From JBFJKD01 sp041600415 (GTDB lineage Bacteria; Pseudomonadota; Gammaproteobacteria; Pseudomonadales; Porticoccaceae), in assembly GCA_041600415.1 (NCBI GenBank), contig JBFIKF010000007.1, positions 80,234 through 144,233 on the forward strand: a stretch of 64,000 nt of DNA, given 5' to 3'. Numbering within the stretch: position 1 is the stretch's first letter; each line of letters starts with the position of its first letter. A model generated the notes under the pieces. The model ran no database searches and had not been told where the DNA came from. It saw only the letters and a program-made list of their open reading frames with translations. Made by a program: the position numbers and the translations under genes. Positions 32,967 through 41,065 of this stretch are shown here, piece by piece.

Positions 32967-34235
32967 TTACAGCACCTCGATCAGGCCGATTTGATGTGTT
33001 CCGATTTCAATCTGATCGCCACACTGCAGATCGGTGCGTTCGCCGCGACAGCGCACGGCGCCGTCAGTGCTGCACAACACCAGTTTGCTGTCCTGCAATT
33101 GCAGTGTGGTGAGCGCCCCATGGCTGTCGCCAAAGGCCAGATCGGTGCCTGTATGGTGAATACCGATACCCTTGCCGATGGGGTAGGCCCGGTGACGATA
33201 AACCAGATGGGTGGGTGCGCGTCGCGGGCCCGGTGTATGCGACGGTGACGAGCGCGCGCCGGCAAGGGGCAGGGTGGTTATAAAGCGTAACCCTGTTGAG
33301 CTGTTGTGGTACAGGGCGTCGGCGCTGAGTTCGCAGCCGTGGAGTGCGCCGTCGTATGGCACCACCGTAGCATTCGGCAGCAACTCCGTAACGCCCGGCA
33401 GCGCGGCCACGCGCTGACTGATTAATAAAGTTGCCGACGGATAGCGGGCTATTGCCTGCGGTAAACGTGCCAGGCGCTGTGCGTTGACCGCAACCAGCTC
33501 GCTACGCGATATGTTAAGTCCAAAATTCCCCTGGGGCGCGCTCAATTCCACCGCCATCTCGGATTGGTCCCCGAGCACTGACAGCCAGTCCGGTAAGCGA
33601 TCCCGAAGTTGTTGTTCGCCCGCCGCCGTATGCAGCGGGTCGTAGCGATATTGCTGGATAAACGCGTTGGCGATCCATTGCGCCCAGTGGTCGTGGAGTA
33701 CCTTGAGACCGATTTCCGGCAGCGACTCTACCGCGCGGCGGGTAACGTTGTTGGTGGCGTCGATTTCCGTGATCACCGCTGTGTGCAGCTGGATATCCAC
33801 ATACAACAAATGGCCTTGGTGACCACCGCTGACACTGGCAGTTACGGCGGCATCGACCACGCCGGCAGCGCTAAACCCCGCCGCTTTAACCAACCCCAGC
33901 AGCAGTGCCAGTTGGTCGTTGGACATGTTGCTGGGGACCGTGAAAATGACTTCGCCGGGAGCACCCATATCGCGATGTAACTGCTGGAGTTGTGCATACG
34001 CGAGGTCCGCGCTGTGGCGGGCAAAATCGGTGCGCAGTGGCAGGGGTGTCAGGTTGAGCTGGTGCCAGTAGTGATTGAAACTGCGTTGCGGTTCGAGCCA
34101 GGCTCTGCGCAGTGCCGGGGCGCCGGTAATGATGCCGCTGTCGGTGACGATGGCATAACCGGGGCTAACCGCGTTCTGCTCGTTATGTCGCCACTGAATG
34201 CCGCTGTCGTTAAGTTCCAGAACTGCTATGGCCAA
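32967..34235 (-). CDS. Hsp70/actin-fold (ASKHA) protein with C-terminal FHA-like domain
   Basis: A 422-residue protein. The first 310 residues follow the Hsp70 ATPase plan: VPSNMSNDQLALLLGLVKAAGF (about 98, compare VPAYF...QR..AA..AG) and phosphate-2-like YVDIQLHTAVITE (about 145). There is no substrate-binding domain. The last 75 residues (AYPIGKG, then LQDSKLVLC, LQCGDQIEIG) fit a forkhead-associated beta sandwich lacking the SRxH phosphothreonine pocket. It starts with TTG, with GGAGAG 5-10 bases upstream. It lies between the TolQ-like and VWA-2 genes; a cytoplasmic regulator of the complex is inferred. Confidence 0.8.
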   Translation of the reverse strand: MAIAVLELNDSGIQWRHNEQNAVSPGYAIVTDSGIITGAPALRRAWLEPQRSFNHYWHQLNLTPLPLRTDFARHSADLAYAQLQQLHRDMGAPGEVIFTVPSNMSNDQLALLLGLVKAAGFSAAGVVDAAVTASVSGGHQGHLLYVDIQLHTAVITEIDATNNVTRRAVESLPEIGLKVLHDHWAQWIANAFIQQYRYDPLHTAAGEQQLRDRLPDWLSVLGDQSEMAVELSAPQGNFGLNISRSELVAVNAQRLARLPQAIARYPSATLLISQRVAALPGVTELLPNATVVPYDGALHGCELSADALYHNSSTGLRFITTLPLAGARSSPSHTPGPRRAPTHLVYRHRAYPIGKGIGIHHTGTDLAFGDSHGALTTLQLQDSKLVLCSTDGAVRCRGERTDLQCGDQIEIGTHQIGLIEVL

Positions 34236-34265
34236 GTTGCTCTCCGGCGCGAAAATCGCGGTCGC

Positions 34266-35063
34266 TTAATCTGCTTTCAGATGGCGCAGCAGGTATTCGT
34301 CGCAATAACTATGGGTGTCGAGCACCAGCCGCTCTTGCAGTAATTGCAGCTGGTGCATAAAAAACATAACGCCGATGCTGATGACCAATGCGATCAGGGT
34401 TGAGTTGAAAGCCACGCCAAGACTGGTGGTCACGCCGACGATATCGCCCTGTACAGCCTTGTGCGCCTGCGCCAGCGCCTCGCCGATGCCGCGCACGGTG
34501 CCGATAAAGCCAATCGATGGAATTGCCCAGGCGATGTAACGCACCATGGACAGCTCGGAGTCGAGCCGGTTGGACTCGGTATCGCATACTTCGCTGACAG
34601 CATGGGATACATCCTGAATACTGCGCGTCGCGTTGAAGCGGCGCAGGCCTGCGAGCAGGGCACGGGGTAACAGATAGCTGAGTTGCAGGGGGGGTAGCGC
34701 CTGAATTGGGCGCGAAAATTGCCGCGCGTCCTCGGGCAGAATGCGCGTGCCGTCGGCGACCTGTAACAGCGGTTGCTCCAATAATCTGCCTTCCTGTAAG
34801 GCTCGTTGTGCCTTAAAACCCATAATGGCCAGCGCCCACAACATCAATATAAAGCAGGACTCCTGTTCGTAATCCTTGATCACCACGTAGACTGAGCGCT
34901 GTGCGATGTAGGTTTCGCCAGCGGCTTCGCGGGCCATCTGTTCGGCAATGATGGCATTGGCCTGGGGGCGGACCAATGCTACATAGAGGGTATGCACCAC
35001 AATGATGGCCAGCATCAGCGCGATCACCTGATACAAAAATTCTGACGACGCCGGTTTTCGCAT
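34266..35063 (-). CDS. MotA/TolQ/ExbB-family proton channel protein
   Basis: A 265-residue inner membrane protein with hydrophobic helices at about 7-31, 67-86, 170-192 and 206-235. The hallmark TolQ/ExbB signature is present: IPSIGFIGTVRGIGEAL (about 174) followed by GVTTSLGVAFNSTLIALVIS (about 204). TolQ-type pentamers conduct protons past an Asp of the partner helix to drive periplasmic work. No separate TolR/ExbD gene is nearby; the VWA proteins appear to carry that helix. The ATG at 35063 is used because AGGAAA falls within the extension from the ATG at 35078. Confidence 0.92.
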   Translation of the reverse strand: MRKPASSEFLYQVIALMLAIIVVHTLYVALVRPQANAIIAEQMAREAAGETYIAQRSVYVVIKDYEQESCFILMLWALAIMGFKAQRALQEGRLLEQPLLQVADGTRILPEDARQFSRPIQALPPLQLSYLLPRALLAGLRRFNATRSIQDVSHAVSEVCDTESNRLDSELSMVRYIAWAIPSIGFIGTVRGIGEALAQAHKAVQGDIVGVTTSLGVAFNSTLIALVISIGVMFFMHQLQLLQERLVLDTHSYCDEYLLRHLKAD

Positions 35064-35167
35064 GGTAATTTCCTGCATTTATTGGTATGCGGCTAAAGGT
35101 GTGTATGCCGCGTATGCTGATACATTGCCGACGGTTTCGCAACGGTCAAGTTAGGGGCGCGCGGCAC

Positions 35168-35434
35168 CTAAATATCCGTGGGAAAAGCCACCGAAAAATC
35201 TTCCGAAATTTCTTCGCTGGGTTTGAATTCCACATTGGGACGCGACGCTTTACGCGGAGCAAGCGGTTGCTCTGTGTTCGTTTTTGATGGTGGCCCATTG
35301 TGCGGGGCATTGCCATCCTGCGCAGAGGGCGTCCCGTCGTCAGTGGTTTCTGCGGGGGGCGCGGCGCGCGCCAGTCCCGTTGCCCAGGCCAGCGTAAACA
35401 GTAGTATTAACGGCCATTTGTTGGTGCGCGTCAT
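35168..35434 (-). CDS. Small exported Pro/Asn-rich protein of the envelope operon
   Basis: An 88-residue protein with a signal peptide (core about 7-22, cleavage probably after ARA) and a short polar, proline-rich mature part ending VEFKPSEEISEDFSVAFPTDI. No family is recognised. AGGAGTGAG gives a ribosome-binding site for the ATG at 35434; a GTG at 35446 is less likely. It lies between the PEGA/FGE-like gene and the TolQ-like gene on the same strand, so it is probably a small accessory subunit or linker. Confidence 0.7.
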   Translation of the reverse strand: MTRTNKWPLILLFTLAWATGLARAAPPAETTDDGTPSAQDGNAPHNGPPSKTNTEQPLAPRKASRPNVEFKPSEEISEDFSVAFPTDI

Positions 35435-35454
35435 GGTGTTACTCACTCCTGAAT

Positions 35455-37539
35455 CTACTGCGCGTAGCGGGCGATGCGAAAACCCACGTCGTCGCGGCTA
35501 TCAACCCCGTAGTCGCGAAACGCGAGGCGCAACTGGGTAATTGAGCTGTGGCGCCAGCTTTGTCCGCGAATCACATGAAATTCACCGTTGGTTGGCCCCG
35601 GCGGATCTACTTCGGGTTCAGTGCTGGCGCTGATTATAGCGATGCCGTAGAAATCATGGGTCCACTCGGCAACATTACCATCCAGATCGTAAAGCCCTTT
35701 GGCATTAGCGCCGAAGGTGGCTACTGGCGCGGACGCCGCCGCCCCATCGTTATAGCCAGCGACGATTTGCCCGAGTAGTTTCCCGGCACTTTGATCCGCA
35801 ATGTTACTGGCGCCACTCGGCGGTGGAAACCCGTTTCCCCAGCCAAATTTGCGCACAGTGCCGTCTTCGGCAACCCGCGCCGCCCATTCCCATTCTGTTT
35901 CAGTTGGCAGGCGATACCCGGTCGACGTCGCGGTAAAGCCCACGATATTGCCATTTTTTTCCTGATAAAAAAGAGGCAATCCCTGCTGCTGGCTTAACCA
36001 GTTACAGTAGCGAGCAGCGTCGTTCCAGCTAACGTTTACCACCGGTTGTTGAGGAGTATCCAGAGTCGTGCCCTGCACATGACTGGAGCTGTGAGTGGCA
36101 GCAAATTTTTTAAATTCGCTGTTGGTCACTTCCCGCACCCCTAAATAGAATGGGCGTTGCAGCGCCACCTTGCGCTGCGCTTCATTGGCCCGTCGACCCT
36201 GTTCGCGGCGGGATGCGCCGGTGGTAAAGGACTGTTGCGGTTGAAACAGTTTCAATATCGTCCCCCCCGGCGCGGTGATCTGGCTGTCCAGCGCGGCGCG
36301 GCGCGCCTCGATCGCAGTGACCAGTTTAAAGCGCACTACCTGGTCCAGTCCCGGTTGCGGTGTCACCTGCCGTTGCTGGCTGAGGTAACCCGTCTTGCGC
36401 GCTTCGATGCGGTGCGCCCGGGCAGGCAGTTCGAGGGTTTGCCCAACCCGACCGCGGGCGACGCCGTCAATGTAGAGCTCGGCGTCGTCCGGGTCGGCGA
36501 TGATACGTAATGTGGCAAGGCGCGGTTTAAGATCGAGCGCCAGGGCCGACTGCTGGCCCGACGCCAGCGATACCTTGCGTTGCACCGGGTGGTAGCCGTT
36601 CAGAAACACCTGCACGCTCTGTTCTCGCCCCGGCGGGACGTCCACATCCAGCGGTGTGGGTCCGCGGTATTTACCATTGATGGTAATACCGGCGCCGGGC
36701 GGGCGCGTGGTTATGCTCAGCAGCGCATCCGCGGGTAGCAAGGTAATCAGGGGCTGTTCGTGGGTTTTGCCCACGGGTACGGACAGTTTTCCACGCCAGG
36801 GTTTATGGCCCGCCAGGGAAAGCACCACGTCTTCCCCGCTCGCCAATACTGCCACCCTGGCGGGAGTGACCCCGCGCAGCTCACCGTCCACTCGGATTTC
36901 AGCGCCAGCCGGGCTGGAGGTCAGCTGTATATAGCCCCAGGCTGGTTGCAGGGTCAAAATCAGGTGCTGGGTGTGATCCATGCCATCCACGGTTACCGTT
37001 GTTTGCGCAGCGCTGTAACGGGGTGCGGTGGCAACCAGTGGATAGGTGCCGGGTGCTATATCGCGTATCTGAAGGGGCGCGCTGCCGCGGCCGGTGCCGT
37101 CAAAGGTGACAGCCGCGCCGACGGGCGCGGTGGTCACAACAATGTGCCCAGGCTGCTTTTGCAGCGTAATATTGAACTGCGCGTCCGTATCGTCGGTCAC
37201 CCTGAGCATGCCATCAAAAGGCACGTAACCGGGGGTGTCGGCCCGCACCCGGTAGGTGCCGGTGCGCAACAGGTAGTGGTCAGCGAGATGAAAGACCATG
37301 CCGTCCACCCGCACTCGCGCTGCTTCGGGATCAGTTTGGATAACAATTGAGCGAGCGGTTAACAGGAACCAGAAAATAAACGTGCTAACGAGGGCGAGAC
37401 CGCAAATGACCACCAACGTGGGGTTCAACACTCTTTTGCGCAGCGTCCGCGGCCCCCGTAAAGGCTGAAAATCAATGGCTTCAATGGCGTCGTCATGGCG
37501 TGACGGATCCGGTGGGCTGGTGTGCGGAGGGAGCGCCAT
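35455..37539 (-). CDS. PEGA-repeat membrane protein with C-terminal FGE/SUMF1-like domain
   Basis: A 694-residue protein: one membrane helix (about 41-62), five PEGA-type beta repeats (about 66-410, each near 55-60 residues with a G.Y/GTY turn), and a SUMF1/formylglycine-generating-enzyme-like domain (about 425-694; LGVREVTNSEFKKFAA, TGYRLPTETEWEWAAR, DLDGNVAEWTHDFYG, RGQSWRHS). The two C-terminal cysteines used by true FGE for catalysis are absent, so a binding rather than enzymatic role is likely. The domain should lie in the periplasm. The ATG follows the TPR-PEGA stop directly. Confidence 0.92.
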   Translation of the reverse strand: MALPPHTSPPDPSRHDDAIEAIDFQPLRGPRTLRKRVLNPTLVVICGLALVSTFIFWFLLTARSIVIQTDPEAARVRVDGMVFHLADHYLLRTGTYRVRADTPGYVPFDGMLRVTDDTDAQFNITLQKQPGHIVVTTAPVGAAVTFDGTGRGSAPLQIRDIAPGTYPLVATAPRYSAAQTTVTVDGMDHTQHLILTLQPAWGYIQLTSSPAGAEIRVDGELRGVTPARVAVLASGEDVVLSLAGHKPWRGKLSVPVGKTHEQPLITLLPADALLSITTRPPGAGITINGKYRGPTPLDVDVPPGREQSVQVFLNGYHPVQRKVSLASGQQSALALDLKPRLATLRIIADPDDAELYIDGVARGRVGQTLELPARAHRIEARKTGYLSQQRQVTPQPGLDQVVRFKLVTAIEARRAALDSQITAPGGTILKLFQPQQSFTTGASRREQGRRANEAQRKVALQRPFYLGVREVTNSEFKKFAATHSSSHVQGTTLDTPQQPVVNVSWNDAARYCNWLSQQQGLPLFYQEKNGNIVGFTATSTGYRLPTETEWEWAARVAEDGTVRKFGWGNGFPPPSGASNIADQSAGKLLGQIVAGYNDGAAASAPVATFGANAKGLYDLDGNVAEWTHDFYGIAIISASTEPEVDPPGPTNGEFHVIRGQSWRHSSITQLRLAFRDYGVDSRDDVGFRIARYAQ

Positions 37540-39078
37540 TCAGATCGTCTCCTGACACTGAATGGTAATCGGTGCGGGGACGCCATCCGGTGTGACGGCG
37601 AATTCCACGCGCACGTCCCGATAACCCGGGCGGATCCCCTGGGCCACATATCTGCCGGGCTTGAGGCGCAAGGTTTTTTCGCGAAACTTGCCCAGATCAC
37701 CCACCTTAAACAGTGTCACCTCAGTGTAGTTGTCGGATCGCAACGATACCGATACGGGAATAGCTGCGGTTTGCAGCAGGGTGGCGAGGGCGCTTATCTG
37801 ACCCTGCAGGCGTGTTCCCGGCGCGCCAACATTGCGCGCATCGGCAAGCAATCTCTGGGCGCGCTGGTAATCCGCGTCCCCCGCAAGACGTAGTGGATCG
37901 GCGAGGTTTTTTTGTAGCCGGGTATCGAGTGCAGCGCGGGCGCTGGTGCGGATCTGGCCTACGCGGGCGTCGATCAGAGAGTCGTCGCGGCTGAGAATTT
38001 GTGCATAAATTTGCTCCGCAGCGGCCCATTGTTCTGCCTGTTCCAGTTGACCGGCCCGAGCAAGTTCACGGCCAAGCTGATCCTGCGCGAGATGATTGCG
38101 CGCCTGAGCCATGCCCGATTTCGTTTCCGGGGCATTGGGACGCAGCGCCGCAGCGCGCTCAAATGCGGTCAGCGCGGCGCGATAATGACCCTGTTGCAGT
38201 TCGCTGTAGCCCTGGCTCATGGCATTGCTAAAGTCCTGCTCGTTAAGGCGCGTCGCCGTCTCCTCCTGACCGGTCTGCGCGGCGGCGTGCAAGGGATCGA
38301 TGGCCAGCGCCCGGGCGAAAGAATCCCGCGCCGCGGCAAAATTGCCCTCGGACTGTTGCTGTTGGCCCTGCAGGGTGAGGGCGTGCACTTCGGGGAGTGA
38401 CTCAGCGCGCCGTTTTCCCCTCAGGGCGTGCTCGTGGGCAGGGTCGATAGCCAGTATTTTCGTAAAAGCATCCAGCGCGGCGTTGCCGTCGCCGGTGTTT
38501 AACGCTGCGTTACCGGTGGCGAGGGTCGCTTCAATATACGGCTCAAAACCTTGCTCTAACGTCTGCAGTTGGGCCAGGGCGTCGGTGTACTGTTGCAGTG
38601 CCACAGAGAAATTTTGCTGCCGGTAAGCAGCGTCGCCCTGATGGGCGAGGTCGAGGGCTGCCTGGTAATCGGCCTGCCCCCACAGCTGCACATTTTTGGT
38701 TTCCAGCCATTGCTGTTTGTCGATCAATTGGGCGAGCACATCTTGCGCCGCGCGGCGCGCTTGGGCCCGTTGCGCCTGTGCGTAAGGGCTGTCGGTGCCG
38801 TTGGTCGCAACGTCGGGGGTGGATGTGGGGGGTGGCGACGGCACCGTCACGGATGGTTGAATCAGGTTGGGTAGCACAAAAACAACCGCCATCACTAATA
38901 CCCCGCCCAGCGTTATGAACAGCGCGGTGCGATGACGTCGATGCCAGGCGGGACCAGCGGGTTTGGTTTCCTGCGTGGCTTGCGCGGGTCGCGTCAAGGC
39001 CACCTGGGCCGGTTCGATCGGTTCGAAGTTCGCCAGTTTGTGCCCGGGGGGCGTGGTGGGCTTGGAAGGGTGGCTCAT
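37540..39078 (-). CDS. TPR-repeat membrane protein with C-terminal PEGA-like domain
   Basis: A 512-residue protein with a Pro-rich cytoplasmic N-terminus, one membrane helix (about 51-71), several tetratricopeptide repeats across about 110-400 (for example AAYRQQNFSVALQQYTDAL, GNAALDAFTKILAIDPAHEHAL, QGHYRAALTAFERAAALRPNAPET, each a typical TPR helix pair) and a C-terminal PEGA-like beta domain (about 440-512). The TPR part should be periplasmic and act as a scaffold. The stop codon abuts the start of the PEGA/FGE-like gene. Confidence 0.9.
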   Translation of the reverse strand: MSHPSKPTTPPGHKLANFEPIEPAQVALTRPAQATQETKPAGPAWHRRHRTALFITLGGVLVMAVVFVLPNLIQPSVTVPSPPPTSTPDVATNGTDSPYAQAQRAQARRAAQDVLAQLIDKQQWLETKNVQLWGQADYQAALDLAHQGDAAYRQQNFSVALQQYTDALAQLQTLEQGFEPYIEATLATGNAALNTGDGNAALDAFTKILAIDPAHEHALRGKRRAESLPEVHALTLQGQQQQSEGNFAAARDSFARALAIDPLHAAAQTGQEETATRLNEQDFSNAMSQGYSELQQGHYRAALTAFERAAALRPNAPETKSGMAQARNHLAQDQLGRELARAGQLEQAEQWAAAEQIYAQILSRDDSLIDARVGQIRTSARAALDTRLQKNLADPLRLAGDADYQRAQRLLADARNVGAPGTRLQGQISALATLLQTAAIPVSVSLRSDNYTEVTLFKVGDLGKFREKTLRLKPGRYVAQGIRPGYRDVRVEFAVTPDGVPAPITIQCQETI

Positions 39079-39108
39079 AGCTACATGGTCAGTCTGGCCG
39101 TCGCCAGT

Positions 39109-40287
39109 CTATCCTTCGCCCCGTTCCAGTACGTACATTTGGTGCAACAGTTCTTTCCATTGTTGGTATTGCGCTTCGACGTTGCCGGTCAGCGTGATGG
39201 TGCGGTCTTCCAGTTCGATAACCTGCGGCTCGATTTCAGCTTCCAGGGACTGCCCCAGCTCCGCCAGGGCCTCGATATGAATTTGCGCTTCGGCGCGTTT
39301 GGACAATCCGCTTTTGACCACCATGGCGCCGGTGCCGATGCCGACCGCGCCGGCGGTGCGTGTCGCGCGATTATCGCTGGTTTGCGCGGCAATGCCCGCC
39401 AACACTGCAGCAACGCCGCCCGCAGTACGCAGTACCGACTGACGTTTGAGTTCCCGTGCGGCGATCACTTCGTCGTAACTTTGTGCGCGCCAGGTTTGAT
39501 AGGGTTTTTCCATACGTTTTGCAAACGCGCCATAGTATTCCTGCAGGGTATCCACATACAGATAATCCCGTTCCCGCATGCGTTGAATGCGGGCCATGGT
39601 GGGGTCGTTGGCGGCGGGCAGGCGCGCTATCTCCAGTATGCCCTTGCGATTGGCGCGGATATGTTCGGCGTAGGTCTCGGGGGAAAAATCCCGCGCGAAA
39701 CGCAGCGCCGAGAGTGATCTGAGATTTTCTACGGCGGCGCCTTTAAGTTCGCGGCGGTGCTCCAGCAAGTCGTTGGAAATCTGATTGAACAATCCCTGAA
39801 ATGGATCCCGTTGCAGGCTGCGCCGGCGCTCATAGGCGTATTTGCTGGCCTGCTCTTTATAGGTTTTTTTATACCAGTGCGCGCCGCTGGTATCGGATAC
39901 CGAGATGGCAATTTCCAGGGTTTCGCCATCGGATTGTAAAATGGTGCCCTCCACGTAAACGTCGGTAACCGTGGTGGTAGATGGAATCATGCGCACCGCG
40001 CCCCAGCTGGCACTGCTCTGAATAGTTTCAGTTAACTGCCGGGCGAGATAGTGCCCCTCGGCCTTGCGCACTTCCGGCAGCAGGGTGTCTTCGTCGCCGT
40101 TGTCGAGGCCCGGGTCAAACGTTAGTACCCCCACGTCGAGAAGTTGAGCCTCGGCGATTTGTGCCGTTTCCTGATCCAGCGGCGTAAAGGTGGTGGACCT
40201 GACGCTGTGGCCGCCGCAGGCCGCCAAAAATGTCAGGGACGCGAGCAAGGCCATCGGTAACAGGCATGGCAAACGGGCTGTTCTCAT
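39109..40287 (-). CDS. Lipoprotein with glycine-zipper segment (envelope operon)
   Basis: A 392-residue lipoprotein: core about 8-22, lipobox LAAC (Cys 24). The mature part contains LLDVGVLTFDPGL (about 50), a typical opening of CsgG/TolB-N-like strands, then a helical region and, near residue 285-330, a Gly/Ala-rich hydrophobic stretch (GGVAAVLAGIAAQ, then GAVGIGTGAMVVKSGL) resembling a glycine zipper. Such segments can insert into membranes. The ATG overlaps the upstream stop (TGATG). No known family name can be given. Confidence 0.85.
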   Translation of the reverse strand: MRTARLPCLLPMALLASLTFLAACGGHSVRSTTFTPLDQETAQIAEAQLLDVGVLTFDPGLDNGDEDTLLPEVRKAEGHYLARQLTETIQSSASWGAVRMIPSTTTVTDVYVEGTILQSDGETLEIAISVSDTSGAHWYKKTYKEQASKYAYERRRSLQRDPFQGLFNQISNDLLEHRRELKGAAVENLRSLSALRFARDFSPETYAEHIRANRKGILEIARLPAANDPTMARIQRMRERDYLYVDTLQEYYGAFAKRMEKPYQTWRAQSYDEVIAARELKRQSVLRTAGGVAAVLAGIAAQTSDNRATRTAGAVGIGTGAMVVKSGLSKRAEAQIHIEALAELGQSLEAEIEPQVIELEDRTITLTGNVEAQYQQWKELLHQMYVLERGEG

Positions 40288-41054
40288 CAATTCGCCTTTT
40301 GCTGATTTTTGTATTTACGGTATTCATCCCAGAGTTTTTCCCGCAACACCGGGTCTTGTTCCTGCATGGCAGCCTCGCGAATTTGTCGCGCGACTATATC
40401 ATCGTCCTGTCCCCGTGGAATATCTTCGGGAATTTTGCCGCCGCTACCGGGTGTGGTGCCTGCCCCCGCGCGCGCTGTACTGGTGCCGCCAGTGGACTCG
40501 TCGTCGGTCCCACTGCCGTCGCCCGCCGGTCCAGTGGGCGGGTTGCCTCCGGCTCCGTCCGCGCTGAGATCGCCCTCCTCAAACAAGGGTTGATCCCCAT
40601 CGGTGTCCCCGTCGCCATAGCCGTCTTCGTACCCGTCACCGTCCGCGCCACTATCACTGCTGTTTTGAATGGCCTCGATTTGCGCGCCCTGTTCCAGAAT
40701 CATGCCGTCGAATACGGCCAGGGATTCATCCAGTTGTGCGTCGAGCGCTTCTGCCTGTTCGGCCTCACTCGCCGTAGTTTCTCCCTGGTTATTCGTCGCT
40801 GGCGATGTTGCTGAAGCCTGTGCATCTGCCGCCCCGCCCCCGTCGGCATTTGTCCCCTGGGCCGGATTACCGGCTTTTTGGGTTTTCGCCTGGGGCAATT
40901 CACTGCCGGGGGATGGGGAAGGCATTGCGCCGGGAAGCGCTGTAGTGGATTCCTGCGCCGACGATTGCGGCTGGGATTGCGATTGCGACGCACTCTGACA
41001 ACCGGCAACGGTCAGAGCTGTAATCACCAGTAAACAGGGATAGCGTAATAACAT
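40287..41054 (-). CDS. Acidic Asp/Gly-rich lipoprotein (envelope operon)
   Basis: A 255-residue lipoprotein with core about 5-16 and lipobox VAGC (Cys 19). The mature part is low-complexity: a Ser/Gln/Pro linker, an acidic tract with the pattern DGDGYEDGYGDGDTDGD (about 148-165) that resembles calcium-binding thrombospondin type-3 or dockerin loops, a Gly/Thr-rich spacer and a basic helical end (LREKLWDEYRKYKNQQKAN). The ATG at 41054 is preferred over the TTG two codons earlier. It is coupled to the next lipoprotein gene. A role in calcium-dependent surface contact is speculative. Confidence 0.8.
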   Translation of the reverse strand: MLLRYPCLLVITALTVAGCQSASQSQSQPQSSAQESTTALPGAMPSPSPGSELPQAKTQKAGNPAQGTNADGGGAADAQASATSPATNNQGETTASEAEQAEALDAQLDESLAVFDGMILEQGAQIEAIQNSSDSGADGDGYEDGYGDGDTDGDQPLFEEGDLSADGAGGNPPTGPAGDGSGTDDESTGGTSTARAGAGTTPGSGGKIPEDIPRGQDDDIVARQIREAAMQEQDPVLREKLWDEYRKYKNQQKAN

Positions 41055-41065
41055 CGTCAATCCAG

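Noticed and set aside
30838..35063. Zorya-type or other known anti-phage system (TolQ/MotA-like channel with effectors)
   Set aside because: No MotB-type peptidoglycan-binding partner, helicase or nuclease is encoded; the partners are VWA, PEGA, TPR and lipoproteins, so a defence label is not supported.
38932..39717. 261-codon plus-strand open frame opposite the TPR-PEGA and lipoprotein genes
   Set aside because: It spans the ends of two well-supported genes on the other strand and has no domain features.
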